Shown here piece after piece: positions 25,221-39,200 of a stretch of DNA of 64,000 nt. The stretch is taken from assembly GCA_013368495.1 (NCBI GenBank), contig LUCH01000979.1:1-64000 (forward strand), read 5' to 3'. Under the pieces are notes generated by a model. It made no database searches. It was not told the DNA's origin and worked only from the letters and a program-made list of their open reading frames with translations. How positions within the stretch are numbered: position 1 is the first letter of the stretch; the number at the start of each line of letters is the position of its first letter. The translations under genes and the position numbers were made by a program. The DNA comes from Paragonimus heterotremus (lineage: Eukaryota > Platyhelminthes > Trematoda > Plagiorchiida > Troglotrematidae).

Positions 25221-28200
25221 CAGTTGTGTGGTCGTGAATTCAAGCGCACAATACCCAAAGGAACGACGAGTGCCATAGTTCGCGATGATGTGTTTTAATG
25301 GAATTGCAATGAATCGCGCCGCGAGTGAGCCTTCTAGCTTGGATCTGTAAATCTTCAACGCATTCACATCGCACCATAAACGAAGAGACGATAAGTACGT
25401 TAGACGCAATTAGGCTAAATCAATCATGTATTCAGACGCACCTTTGTCTTACTTGGTGTTAACCGGCGCTCTCCGTCGTTTTGTAAATAATCCGCTCTTT
25501 CCAGAAAGTTGGATTATTGTGTCGTACTACTTTTCCCGTCGTTAAACTTCATTGGTGTACAGTAAGTTTTGTTTGGTTTCTCAGTTAAAATTGATATCTC
25601 TGGTTGTCTTCTTAAATAAAAATAATGCGCACTAATATACTCCTACAGTAAATTTCATCTCACCTTATTTTCAGTATATCGTTTGATGACTTATGACAAG
25701 CCATTGGAGTCTTTTTCGTTTTGCAGAACCAAAGGTTCAATTTACATGCTATTCTAATCAACTTTAAATAACTGGACTGCAAACATGGTCTACTGTCTTA
25801 ATGCTTCGAGTTTGCACTAGGTGAATTAATCGAACTGTCAGTGGTGCGGTACAAGCTTAGTTGCAAGCTTCATTTGGGTCCGGTAATCATGAGTGGCTGA
25901 TTCCTGCACTTGATCCTGATCTTTCTTACAACGATGCTTATAATGTTTCACAACTGGTAATGAGATCCTGGGCGTAAATGTGTCCCAACTCACTTGTAGT
26001 TATTATATTATATGACTGCAGATAGCAGATTGCTTACTACCGCCCAATTTTTTATTTATTTTTCACATTTTGTTTCGAATTGTTTATATTTATTTTGTCT
26101 GTTTAGCTAGTGATTCCATGATGCTTATACAGTCGTTATATCAATGTTCAACTGATTGTCTACTTCTTTTCGGAAGTTCTACAACAATTTCAGACATAGA
26201 AAAGTTTGGCTAGACCACGGTATTAACCATATGCGCCTCTGTTGCGTAGTTGTTACATAAAATATCCTCCGGCAGAGGAAAATACAGTTTCACGAAAGAA
26301 AAAGAAACAGTTTTACGTTCCTCAGAATAGGTTCTTTGTTCAGGGAGTACTGTATGAGGAACAAACCGAAATGAAAATTTCAGCAAGTTAATTATTGTGT
26401 ACAGATTGTGACAGAAAATGTTGCGTACATCTCGTCACAAACTGTGCTACCATAGTGCTATTCACCAGTCATTTATACACCCCATTCAAAATGGAATGTG
26501 AGACTATACAAGAGTACACAGGGGAGTGTGAGTTGAACTTATTTTTGAGGTTTCCAGGAGTGACAATTTCCAGACTCCTGAAGTTGACGCGTAGTACTCT
26601 AAGATGCAGCGGTCTATTGAGGGAACTCCGATTTGAGTGAGGAGAATTGAAGAGCCCACCCTGAGCATGGGAATCGAATAATAAGTGTACAGTTTGAAAA
26701 TGTTTACTGAATTATGTACTGTTTGACGTGAATGATAATTAGCTTAACGACAGCATGCAATTGATTCTTTTGAACACTGTCTCACATTCGCGCCCAGTAT
26801 TTGGTCTGATTGCCAGTTTTTCGCTCGTTGGTGTAAACTGTCTTTTGCACATTAGAAAAAGTGAAGTCGATGTTGTTGGTCGCGTTGTTGGAGGCCTATA
26901 ACCTTATGACCAGCGCTGAGTGGAAAGTTATCTGTGTCCACATACAGCATCGTACGCTGTCATAATAAGTGAGCTTCTTTATTCTACGGCCAACTAAAAT
27001 ATTGGTTAATTCAGCATTATTGAAAGCCTTATGTTTGGCAAATTGATCTTTCCGGATTCGTCGGAATATCAATCAAATATCTCTAGCTTTCATCAATTTT
27101 TGGTGGGGTGTCTCAGCCAGCTCTCAGTTTTCTGAGGTAGTTCTCTTAGTGTTTACATATTGTTAACGAGTTTCATTTTCTCAACATCTGTCCACTGTGA
27201 TGAGAGTTCACCTTGAGTGAATCCCTCATCTTTATTTTTGTAATATAACAAGCACATTTCTACAGTTTTCCTCTCAACCAGTCCGATTTCACTGACTTAC
27301 TGCAGGCCATAGGGTGGATGGGTTGAATTACACGCTTAGAAGCGTAAACCGATTGAGATAGCAAAATTCTTTAGTTCAGACCAACCACTATGACAAATTA
27401 GCTTGAACACAAGTGCAACCAGCTAAGTATGTGTGTATTTACGCGAGGTTTTAGTGGTCTACTGAAAAACCCACTTCAACCAATGTCATTAAACTGTCCT
27501 TGGTGATTTAATTAGCCAAGATTTAGCTGTGACAAATTAAGGCATGCTTTAGTTGACAAGTTAACTCAATACTAACCGCAAGAAACGATCATATTTAATC
27601 GAAATGAGATATGACAGAGGTCCGTATAAATGTAAGGACATATTGATAAAAGATCCTACATTCGTCCGTTGGTTTTAATTCTGAATTGGCGTTTTTTATC
27701 ATATATCAGGACAATTCTGCAAATGGCAATTCATAAACGTGATACACTGGAGAACACGTTTGACGAACCTGTTCTGAATTTAAACTGCCGTCAGGTTGGT
27801 CCAGCACTCTGACAACAGAATGCCAAGGCAACCATCTGTGTCACATAGTTTGATACCAAACATGTCCTGATGGAAGAATGTACAAACGCATCTTTAACTC
27901 GTGCCCAAAATAGAATCATTTTTTAGAACAAATCATGGCATGTTGACAGTCTGGTTTAAAGAAACTATCGAATTTTTGAGTGCGAATCACACACAAACTA
28001 GTCGTGATTAAATTTGGTCATTAACACTATGTGGTCAATACTTTGCTCATGTTCACTTGACAACAACTCATCATAAAACAGCATAACAAACAGTCAAGTA
28101 TGTATTCGTATAGTGATGAAGTTAGACAACATTACTGTACCGTTAGAGTGTTGTGCGGTTTGCGCTATTTCAAAGATTAGTTTAAAAATTAACATTATGA

Positions 28201-31181
28201 TGGATGTTGGTGTATTCTAAATGGTACACACTCAAAGCCCAGCTCGAATTTAAAACATCGGTGGACCATCAGCATGACATGCTAAAGCTTGATCATTACT
28301 TTACTGTAGTCTGTGGATATGAACGCATTACTTGATCAACCATATACGGAGACGCGTTGCCCGGAACATGCAGTTAGGCAATGTGGTCTCATATATACAT
28401 ACCATAAAAATTGACCAACTACTGACCTTCGGAGGTAAACGAGGAAAACCACATGAATCGTCTGTCTCTATCGCCATCCGCAAAACGCAAACGGGAGATT
28501 TTAGTCAGTCTACTGCAGGCGAGCGAGTTCGGAGCTCAGAATTTGTGAGTCATTCTGGGTATAAGTTGTAACAGTGAAAACGGTGGATATCAGTTCTTTC
28601 TGATGAGGGTGTACAGACCATGCTGAACAGAGTAAATTCTCTTACTGGTTTGTATAGAGTTCGTTTCTGTCAAAAGCGTTAGAGATTACTTCAAGAGTGG
28701 GGTTCTGCAATAACTACTTTGTTCACTTATGATTGACTCTGGCCGTCAATTCGCAATTTTGACTGTTGTGTTCACACCTCTACGTACATTTCTTGAATTA
28801 GTAGACACACCTTATATACTGCAATGTATGACACAGGTCGCATGTTAGCCTTTGATTTGATTATACAGTCGCTTCAGTATTCTGTTACTGGCTAACACAA
28901 CGAATTCATTATATGTTGGTATTTTGTTGACAACATTCTTCATGATCCCACTTTCTAGTTTACTCAACCTTACGCATACTCGGGTAACAACATCTTGTCA
29001 TCACGGAATATTATGTGAATAACATAGGTACCCCCATGTCCTTGCTAATTTGCGTCGCCTACGATGTCGTAAAAACGTCCGGTTGTCTCTGTAGGGAAGG
29101 TTGTAAAATGCCCTTGTGCAACCCACACCGTCCTACAGTTCGGAAATGTTGAACGTTCGAAGTGAAGCTGTGAACCGATTTGCGACCTTTGTTCATCGTC
29201 GTCTTCTTAACTAAGCTCACACCAGGTGAGCTAATTACATGAGCAATGTTACAGTTGATCAGATAATCCAATTGCACAATTTGCAATGATTGGACACGTG
29301 CTGAGTGTTGCCTTCACAGCAACATTCACCGGGGAAGCCGATAGGTAGGTAAAACCAAGGGGTATTCGGGCAACTGCGTGATCACAACATCTGAAGTTCA
29401 TGGCTGTTTCGCTAAGTAACGTGGGCAGGTGTTCTGTTGTCATAAGAGAACCCCAAGAACACTCAAAATATCGTTTAGAGAAACAATCCGTCATGATAGC
29501 GTGTTACATTTGACGATAGTGTTATCTAATCTAATTGTCTTAAATCTTCTCTTTTGATAACACTCTTTACAAGAATATTTCACGCTACTGTGTTACTGAG
29601 CAGGAGTTTAATTCTCAAATCCTTTGAGCAGCCTCGGAGCTGTTTGTAAGTTCATTTTAAAAAAATCCCTATAATCTGAAAAGTGCAAACATTTATTTAT
29701 CACCGTTGTTAATTTCTATGTTGCTGTTAATGTTCAAGTCTGAGATGAGGCTGAGTTCGAAGCAATCGTTAAATACACTTGTCTATATTGTTCTCCTTGT
29801 ATCTTAAACAAAAGCCAGGCTGTTCCAAACGAAACTACGAATACCGTTTTGTATACCGTAACTTAGCAGTTAACAAATTTATTCACGGTGACAAGAAGGA
29901 AACAATTAAAATTAGTCCAACAGACTATTTTTTTTAAAACAAAAAAGCCGATAACAGTAATTTAATCCCAATCGGAAAAAACTGTTTGCATTTCTTAGGA
30001 AATTTTGTTTACCAGAAGTAAACAGAAACAGTGAGACCCGCCAGCTAAACAACTTTACAAAGAACTGGAAAACTTACAGTCACTTCACTTCAAGCTGATT
30101 CAAAATTTCTTAACAAACTAAGAGTCCAACAGAACCAGAATATTTCTTCTACAAAGATAAACCCACTGAAAGTTTGGAAATAATTTGCCGAGTATTGTTC
30201 AATGGATGAAGGAAATTTGTACTACACACACAATTCACAGCTAAGTAACGCTTAAAAGCCACCAAAGTCAATTACAAAAATCAAAGTCCAGTGTATACAT
30301 GAAATTGATTTTATTCTAGCAAGTTTTTCAAGATGCCAAACTCACGAATGTGACTTCGTTTTGGGTCAAATATTCAAGTTTTTCTTGCGTACCTTTTGGG
30401 GTTAATTGCTCTCGTAGGATAGGTACAGTGGAGGGTAGCATACCGATTCACAACCGTCCGTCCACTACAATAGTCTGACAAATTTGTTTAACTCAAATAA
30501 CTCTGTGTTTGTTATTTATCTAAGAGATGGCTTATCCCTGGAAAATAAGATCATTCTAAGACTTCATCACTCATGACGCACCAGGTTTTTGACTAATTAA
30601 AACAACAATTTCGGGTTGAGTAAAAATATCAAAGATGCCGGTTGACTGACAGACGCGTTGGGTGTGGAATACTGTCTCAGAAATTCAAGCAGCAGTTTAA
30701 ATATAAAATAATTTCGAACGAAGATTAGATAGGAACATTCGAAAAATCGGGTCCAACTTTCATGTAGTACAGCTACCAAAATCATTCCGACAATTGACCC
30801 ATTGCTGTTGCTTCTAGTCAGCCGTTGCCTTGTGTTTATTGGAGTCTGGTAGGTTGTACATACATTCTTACATATCATTTTTCTTAATCATAGGTTCATG
30901 ATTGCTTTGCTTTCAAATACACTTCTCGTTGACGACTACACAATAACCGTTTAACATAAAATCAGATTTACAACGACAAAATGTTTTGGTGCAGTTAGTT
31001 GTATGAGTGATCGCGCGTGAGTGACAGATGTTTTACTCTGCCAACGATATTTGTCGAAGTGGTAGCAAAATCAATCAGATTTATAATGAGTAAGGTAAGT
31101 TTTTGGTCGAATAAGTGAAGTAATATTTCTATGAAGACAAATAATCTCCAGTTTTCAGTTGTTCGAAGGTTTGAGGCAATT
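25221..31181. other. Intergenic stretch, nothing firm
   Basis: No recognisable coding sequence, RNA gene or complete element. A short stretch near 26.79-26.84 kb resembles one near 8.89-8.94 kb (see rejected items). The rest is AT-rich single-copy-looking DNA. Confidence 0.5.
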
Positions 31182-31415
31182 TTAGCTCATGTCGGAAAGT
31201 GTTGCTCCTTCCTCTTTGATAATTTCAGCCACCTCCCTTGACGTGCTCTCTTGTGCATGACGTAAAACTTTACCACCTCTCTGATTATGACACTTAATGA
31301 GAGTGTTCTTTGAAAAGTACTCATGGAGTTCTTTCTTTAAGTGGGACGAGACACACTCGCTAGAATTCAAATATAGGCCTTTTGGTGGCAAGAAAGATGT
31401 TAGAGGAATAGTGCC
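31182..31415 (-). CDS. Unassigned terminal-exon candidate
   Basis: On the minus strand an acceptor (CATTTTCTCAG) at 31416-31426 opens a 77-codon frame ending in a stop at 31182-31184. The predicted peptide is strongly hydrophilic, rich in Lys, Glu, Ser and His, with an EVAEIIKEEGATL segment that could be helical. Such composition is unusual for a chance frame in AT-rich DNA. I found no partner exon upstream (31.4-42 kb, minus strand), no clear AATAAA downstream, and I do not recognise a family. Confidence 0.25.
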   Translation of the reverse strand, partial: GTIPLTSFLPPKGLYLNSSECVSSHLKKELHEYFSKNTLIKCHNQRGGKVLRHAQESTSREVAEIIKEEGATLSDMS

Positions 31416-31426
31416 CTGAGAAAATG

Positions 31427-34400
31427 ACGGACCGTTGCAACGGTGTATTTAGAATTGTCACTTTAAAGTATCACAAGAGAGGTTCTTGATATTTTGTTGA
31501 ATAAAGCCCACGAAAGTTTGCCTTGCTACGTCTTCATGGTCGTCGCCTGGTGGCAGAATGAATGACAGCTATGTAGGCATATATGGTAGAACACTTTTTT
31601 AACGTTTACGTCGAGAGAGTCATGTTTACCCATGAGCAAATGTTGTAAGTGGTGTGTTTTGGGGATCTATATGTACTACATTATACAACTAGCATTATCT
31701 GTCAAACATCTGTATCACATTTTATGGAGGATTTCTCATATCTCTTTTTACCTCACACATCACCCGTTTCTTTGAGCACCTTGCTGGGCTTTTGAACAAC
31801 TCAGTAATATTGTACTACACCCATTCTGTGTTATGTGACCTACGTGGACTGTACTCACGTCAACTGTCATACAGTTGGTCTATAAACATTAGCGAAGTTC
31901 GAAACTGCATGATAATTGCTTACTTCAGTCAGATATGGTAAAATATTGACCTGTTTGGATGATTTTCTCCTGATCTCCTATGCAGTGGAAGATAAGATGA
32001 AAATGAACTAAACTTTCCGGTTTCCGGGAACCTAACATTCCGCACACTTTCACAAAACATCCAGTTCCTATTTTTCTAGATTAGACACTTGTTTATTAAT
32101 GCGTAGCTTATTTCTTTCGCAATTGTTCAGCAATTTTCAACGCCATAGGTCTAGTGCGATCGCGGTAAATTATGTTGGACTGCTCATACAGCAAATTGCA
32201 TCAAACGGTTATCGATGACTATAAGAAAACACCCTTCTTCTTGATAAATAATTGGGGTTTTGATTGATTTAAACCAAACATAATTTACACGTAACTCACA
32301 GCTTCTGCATTCACATTTTCTGATCGACCAACAACTTTCGAAAAGAGTAGCATATATTCTTGCTAAGACCGTAGCATGAACTCCGGCCTGTGTTCTGCTG
32401 AGACAACCGTGTTAACGACTGCGTTTCCGAACGCACATGTGACGCGGCTGAATTATCATATGTGAACGGTCAATCACTTTCGTTTGTGATTAATGGTCGG
32501 CTTCCGTGAAATTTTAACCCTCCCAAAGGTCCTAACAACCCATTCGTTTATATTGGTTGTTGGCAGAATGATAGCATTCTGGTGCCACCATCACAATAGC
32601 AGTAAGTTTTTACTCAAGCTATTCGACAGACTGGATAAAATATTTAGATTGTAAATTTATCCAACTCGAATATGTTAGTATGGAAATAACAAAATTTAAA
32701 AAAATGGTTTCTAAATAAAAAATTATCGCAACTCTCGTCCAATCCGAAGAAACTTTAATGAAGTGTGACCCAGCAGAATCCACGTGTTCTTATAATCGCT
32801 TTCTGTCCAAATACTCACATTGAGTAGCACTATTGGAAAGAACGGCTAAACAAGCAATGGGTTGTTTTGATATATATTTAAACAGATGAAAACTACACCG
32901 TTGGTTAGGACATTATCATATGATAGGTGAATGAAGAATTTTTAGGATACAGTTTTGTCATCCGGCAGTAAATTCGGAAAAGCTGAAGTTCAATGGAACA
33001 GTGAATGAAGACCAAATGAAATAGGTTTACACACCATGTAAGACAGTGAAATGGGAAGATTCAGATCAGAAAATGACCAAATTATTATCACTAATTGCCA
33101 AACATGCAAAGTAACAGGGTTTTTAAGCTGAACTAACCAAGGTAAATTATCGATTTACATGTCACAACCTGTTCGTCTGAAAAACCTTTAGTGGAACAAA
33201 TTTAACAATCCTATTAGATCCTTACAGTTAAGATCGATAACAGTCACTTCTATCTGTCACCTTCTATATCGCTTATCATTGTGAATCAAGATTTAACTTT
33301 GGTAAACGGTTCCTGTAATTTGACCTAAGCGAACAGATGGTATGAATGATCACCTGTTTACTGTTTCGTGTGGGCAAGTACCGTTAGCTAGAACTTGACC
33401 TTCAAAAACCAGAGCCATAATTCTATGACGTTATAATTTTCGGTCCTTGTTTTATAGGGTAGAGTGTAAATAATCCTAATACTTACCAGTTTATTGTTCA
33501 GTCGTATTGCAAACAGTGACCATAACAACCATCAAAAATCGTTCTATGATTATATTTAAATTAGCCGCCGTAACTTTATTTGAAGTTAGGTGCAGTTTAA
33601 TAAGCAGTCTGTTTTTTGAATGTTCATCATAGGATCGAATACAAAACAATCTGGATCATAAGGCTAACTAAACTAGTAAAATCAAAATGAAGTTAGCATG
33701 CAGTGACGTTGAATAATATTCGGATAACAAGACAACTAACCCTTGGATATATTAGAAGTTTGATCAGTGGCCATGGTAACTATAATCGCAAGCTTACAGT
33801 TCTGAAGCGATTTAACAATTTTCCATCGTCTCCAATGCAGAAGGGGTAGGATAATTGGTCTTTTGGAATCAACGCCACAGTGGACGGTGATTGGGATGTA
33901 AACTTATCTCTTGTGGGTTTAGAAGCACTAAACCAACGGGGCGCATCAAGACTACCGTGGAATTTGATTTCACCGTATTCTCAGAAGAAGACATCGGGTT
34001 GTGTGGTTCACGTAATCTATTCCACAACAACAAGTGGAGCGACATACGATTTCTAATAGCATGTTTCACAGATTTACACTTTTGACCGTCTTGGACAATA
34101 AAAAAAATTCACAGCTGAATCAGTCGCTTCAATCAGTCCACGAGTCATCAGTTCAGGTAACGACTCACCCTTGTAGTGTAAGACCATATAAAACGTTTTA
34201 TCAGTGCAACAACTTTTTGTACGCCAATTTCATGTGTCTACCTTATCCGTACACGTCTTTATAATTCTGTTTATCTATCCACGAATAAGACTGCCTTGTT
34301 TTCCGAATGAGCGGTAATAAACAATTGGGAATACTGACCATTTAACGTTTTTCTTCAATCTAAACGGAGGTATCCGCATTACAGTTCATTGCTGAACACA

Positions 34401-36164
34401 AGAAGGATATTCGTCACACATCCTCTGTCTCAAGAGCGAAAATGAGATCGGTATGTTTCGCATTTACAACAAAAAGTAGGTTTCCAGAGATATACACTTT
34501 TTGACTGCCTAGACGTTACATAATTCTGTGTTTGTTTGGAATGGAAACAGCTGCAACAAAACCTTATCTTCAACTGGCGTAGCACCAGCGACCAAAACAG
34601 TATGTTCCAAAAACCCTACCAGCTAAACAACAAAGCTGCGTCGGAAACAACAAAACCTTACATTTTAACCCAGCTGCACACCCAATCTACTGTCACATGA
34701 TATCTGACGAATGATTGCTTAAGCGGGATTTCTCAAGCGGTTCAAGCAAAAATCCACTGATGCCGCTATCGAGTACTGACATTATGTTGCCACAAAAATA
34801 AATACCGTCCTCGATAATGACATGAATCATCAAGTTTTCTGACAATGCCATCTGTCAGTATTGGGTCTGAAAGAAATGCCATCTAAACAGTCTTCTGACG
34901 AAATAATTTTCCACCCTTTTGACAGTCTACTGTTCTTCTGCAAGGCACAAGGCTAATTAGCGTTTTCCAAGGATAGTAATTCTGTGAATAGTGTACAGAC
35001 ATACAGGGGAATGGTCTCGTTGTCTGCTACATACGATGGACAGATGGAGTTAGTGAGCTCACAGATTTTCTTCAAACTGTTTGTACTTTCATACATGTTT
35101 CAGTAACCCACTAGAAACTACATTAACAACTGAGATGAGGTGCACATTGATTATCCCTTTGTGTGAATTTGTCGCAAACATTGAGGCCGCTGCAGTACAG
35201 TTCGGTATATCTGATTCCGACAAACTGCTGGGGAGTCAACCGGGTCCTAGTTTTTCGGATATAATGTTTTGTTGCTTGTAAAAATAAGCACTGTACTATA
35301 TGGTACACATCTGAACGACGTATCATTGTGTTCAGACTGGAATATTCCCACACTTTTGGGGTTATTCCAGTGGATAAAACCAATTTAAATGTTCACTACA
35401 CTGACAGCCAAAGTAGAGTGGTACGTGGATGTCAAGCAAATACACAGTTACAAGAAATGGCAGTTCGAATCTGCACGCAGTTAGTTCCATCGACGCATCT
35501 GGTTTGACAAATTTCACACTCTAACAAGATACATTTATGAAAGAAACATACCGACAATAGGTAAAGTTCTTCATGAATACAGTGTGCGAACAGTTCAGGC
35601 ATCACCCAATCGTAATTTGTTACAACGTTCCGTGTCATTCTCTTGTTGCATAGACATGTAACGAACCACCAAATGAAGGTAATAAACTACTCTGTCTAGC
35701 TCCGTATTGCTCAGCACTTAATCCAATCGTGGGAATACGGGTCACTGCACGAGATATCTTAAAACAACGCTTGAGAGAGGGCTGTCAGGGGACCTGAAAA
35801 TAAACGATTCAAAGACCGAAGACAACAAATCTCTCAGATAAATTCATTTACAGTAAACCACTAGTGGAGCGGAACCAACAACAAACTACAGTAAGAAAGA
35901 AACTCGGGTCTAATGCATCTTTCTGAACGGAGGTTGCCAAGAATATCTATTAGGAAGGCGAAAGGTGTAATCATTTTTGAGGGCGGTTCACATTATATCA
36001 ATTCAACGTTCAGTCAGCCTAAAAAATTCCGTAGAGTTGATAAAACAGTTAGCATGTCTGCTAACGAGACGATCTGGCAATTTGACGTTTACGCACATTT
36101 ATGAGGTTGTAAGTTTACGTTTGATAATTTAGTTTTGGCTAATGTAAGCAGAGTGTAAACTTCG
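31427..36164. other. Intergenic stretch, nothing firm
   Basis: I see no supported gene. A plus-strand frame at 35104-35281 after a strong acceptor (TACATGTTTCAG), and one at 33891-34085 containing a SDIRFLI string, were considered but have no recognisable family or partner exons. Confidence 0.45.
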
Positions 36165-36270
36165 GTAGTGGCAAAGATACGCACTACTAAGGTGTTTTAA
36201 CAACAGCCAAACCCGTTAGATGCTTCTTTTCCAAACAGGCTAACTGGAAACTCTATGGAAGTATGGAGGT
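36165..36270 (+). repeat. Decayed copy of the hammerhead-bearing short repeat
   Basis: Aligns by eye with 56298-56395: both begin GTAGTGGCAA, continue GATAYGCAYTACT, and later share GGCT-ACYGGAAA and CTCTATGG/GTCTATGG. The ribozyme core position reads CTAAGGT instead of CTGATGA, and the GAAA position reads CAAA, so no activity is expected. Together with the copies at 50.2 and 56.3 kb it shows the repeat is dispersed, not a single local structure. Confidence 0.7.
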
Positions 36271-39200
36271 TGTAAGTGATGCTCTACACAGGTTTCCATA
36301 AATACAATACAGTAATAAGCGCATTGCCTCGGGCCATCGTTATTGGTTGTTCATTAGCTGACTAAATCTATTCGGTGGTTGGAGCAAGGTAACTTGATGC
36401 CAATTTTCGACGGCTGTCTCCATACTGGCCGAATAATCACTGCTGGCATCGGTTAACCCGATTTACTGAAACGTTTACGTTTGTCAGCTATGTTCAGTCG
36501 TTTCGACAGCGCATCCTCCTAACGCATCCGACACACTCCATTCACGCCCATCCCCGTACCCGACAGTTATGATGGACTTCACAGCCACATCTCACTTGTC
36601 ATTAGACACGTGTTTCGTTAGCTTGTCTGTATGTTACGATTCGTTGATATTCATTCGAACTAGTAAGCTGGCATTCATCAACCTCACTGTGTTTAACTTG
36701 TACCCATCTATATGTGTGTCATTTGCACTGGACTATCATTGTTTAGCATCCGTTGTTCTACATTACAACAGTGGGTTGTGTTTTGATTGTTCGGGTTTGG
36801 CACCGTTCATGACCTAGAGTATCTTTCCTGTGCGAGCATACCAATCCGGATTCAGTAACGTTAACTTGAAGTACGAAAAGCAACAGTGAAATTCTACACA
36901 ACAATAGGGACAGATTACCTGATTCAGCCATATTTACTTAAGTTATTGTCCAATGCGGATAGTGCTGGAATCCGACAATATGGTGCAAAACTTGTCGACA
37001 GTCTTGTTTGGTATCTGTGAAGAGCGAGCTTTAAACTCAAAAGAGGTAGTTGAGAAGTAAAAAACTACCAGGAGAACAACCATGTAAGTAGGCTTGTTCA
37101 TAAGGGTAGTGCTCCAGACAAATGTTGTTCAAAGAGGCTGGAAGTTGGGGGAGTTGTCGCCATGTAATTGCTGCAACTTGTCACTACTTTCTTGCGTAGA
37201 CTTGAAACCACAGAATCAAGCACATATCATTTGGTTCGATGATGACTCGATAGCGAATAGAGACTTATCACACACACAAAATTTCACCAGAAAACAAATA
37301 GCATAGAGTTAACAATCCTAACCTGGCAAATGTTTTTCAACTCATTCAGTAAAACAGTGCACAACCTTATAAGGACAACTGAAAGCAATAACGGTTAACC
37401 TTTCAAGCATGGGTTAATAAAATCCAAAGTTATGAGTAAGTTGTAATGCATTCCTTTGAAAACAACTTCTGACTAGGTCTCGACCCACTATCCAACGGAT
37501 TTCCTGTGTCCTGGCTCACAGACTTTGTTCCAACTAACAGGTCATACGACAAGGACTGTTGGAAGGAGAGAGAGAGGGAGAGAGAGAGGAGAAACACAAA
37601 AACCACTTCCGTTCTATGTTCCCACTGCTCACTCCCTCATAGAATATATTCAATTCCGGTTCAAACCTTTAACCAACAAGATGCCTGGATGCGCCCTACT
37701 AAACAACAAACATAAATTTTGTAAAATGAATTGCGCGCATGCATTTGTGTGAGTTGCAATGGGTTTATGGATTGTCTAACGTTAATTTCTACCAGAATGC
37801 TGCTCAAATGAAGTTGAAAGTAAGAAATCTAAAATCTTACGTCGTCCACCACAAAATACTTGTTTTTTTTTTAACGGCGACGTTGAGAACCAATTACATT
37901 TAAATTCTAAATTGGCTTGGATCTTGGTTGAGACTGAAAACTGTGTTAAGTTTAAATCAGCGTGATCAAGAAGTGGTATTCATAGTAAAAGAACCAAACT
38001 TGAAAGTAATTGGTATGGTGACGTTTTAGGCTTCTCAAGGAATAAATTGAATAACACAGGGGGCGATTAACTAGCGATCCCAAATAAACAAAACAAGATT
38101 GGATCACAATGTCATTGGACTATTGAATAAACTAGCAAAAGTGATAAGTAAACAAGATCAACAATTTTGATTGGCAGATCGTTTCCGAGGGATGAAAAAT
38201 AATCGGGTGTCGAACAAACTAAACAGGAATTATAAACACATAATGTGACATTCATATGCAACCGAGTTCTTTTGAACAACCAAATCGTTCAAAACAACAA
38301 AAATGTTGTAACTTCCAAAAATGTATGATACATGTACTATTTAAGCAAAGTGCAATAACAGGCAACTGGCTACTCGCACAACTGTCCAATTGACACGATA
38401 AAACAAAAACATCTGGACCAAAGTTCGAATGAATGTCAAAAACACAGTATGTGAAATATACTCGAGTAGTTATTTAAAAGAGGTAGTGTTACGTGAGATG
38501 TTCATATATTTAGACTTGAAAACTCCATATGGACGTTTCATAAGCTTTTATTTACAGACTGAATCAAACACCTAAAACCTAGTTCGAGTCACGTTGCTTG
38601 GAGTTCGGGACATTGATTATGGCTCATTACCGCTGTCTGGTAACACCACAAAATTTAGTTGAAACTAGGTAGGCAAACATATGCTGAACAAGAATAGAGA
38701 TTCATGTACCATTTCAGGTTATTTCATTTAAACTATATTTGAGGATTTTGGATCAACTTCCAATCAGTTCATCACGGAAAGTTGTTGATCACACACGTAA
38801 CACCCTCCTGTACGTGTTCCGTTAGCACTTTGGTTGGTTTAATATTCTTAAGCATTTCGTTTCACAGTGTATTTCATCAAACTACACATGTCTTTTTGTG
38901 CATGTTCAATTTTTCTGCTTTTTATTTCATTTTCTTTTTGTCATGATTTCCACACAATCAGTTGTAACGTCACTTCTTTCAATTCTCTACCACTATCGTC
39001 TTGCAGTCATAGAAACCATGAAAAAACATTACCAGTGGCCTGGCCAGTGTTTACGGCATATTTTCATCTTCAGCATATGGACACAGAAGATAAATACTCT
39101 TAAATGGTAAATTTCCAGTCTCTTATAGAATCATGTAAGTTTGTGTTAGGTTAGAAATGATTTGTTAGTAAGCAAACAACTATCTACTGTTTTGTACGTA

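Noticed and set aside
8885..26840. Similarity between about 8.89-8.94 kb and 26.79-26.84 kb (shared CAGTTTTTSGCTCGTT and GTAAAC)
   Set aside because: Only about 50 bp with gaps; could be an old repeat or chance, and no element boundaries were seen.
33891..34085. Plus-strand frame with SDIRFLI, considered as a BTB-domain exon
   Set aside because: Only a few residues resemble the BTB start, no donor site follows, and the rest of the domain is absent.
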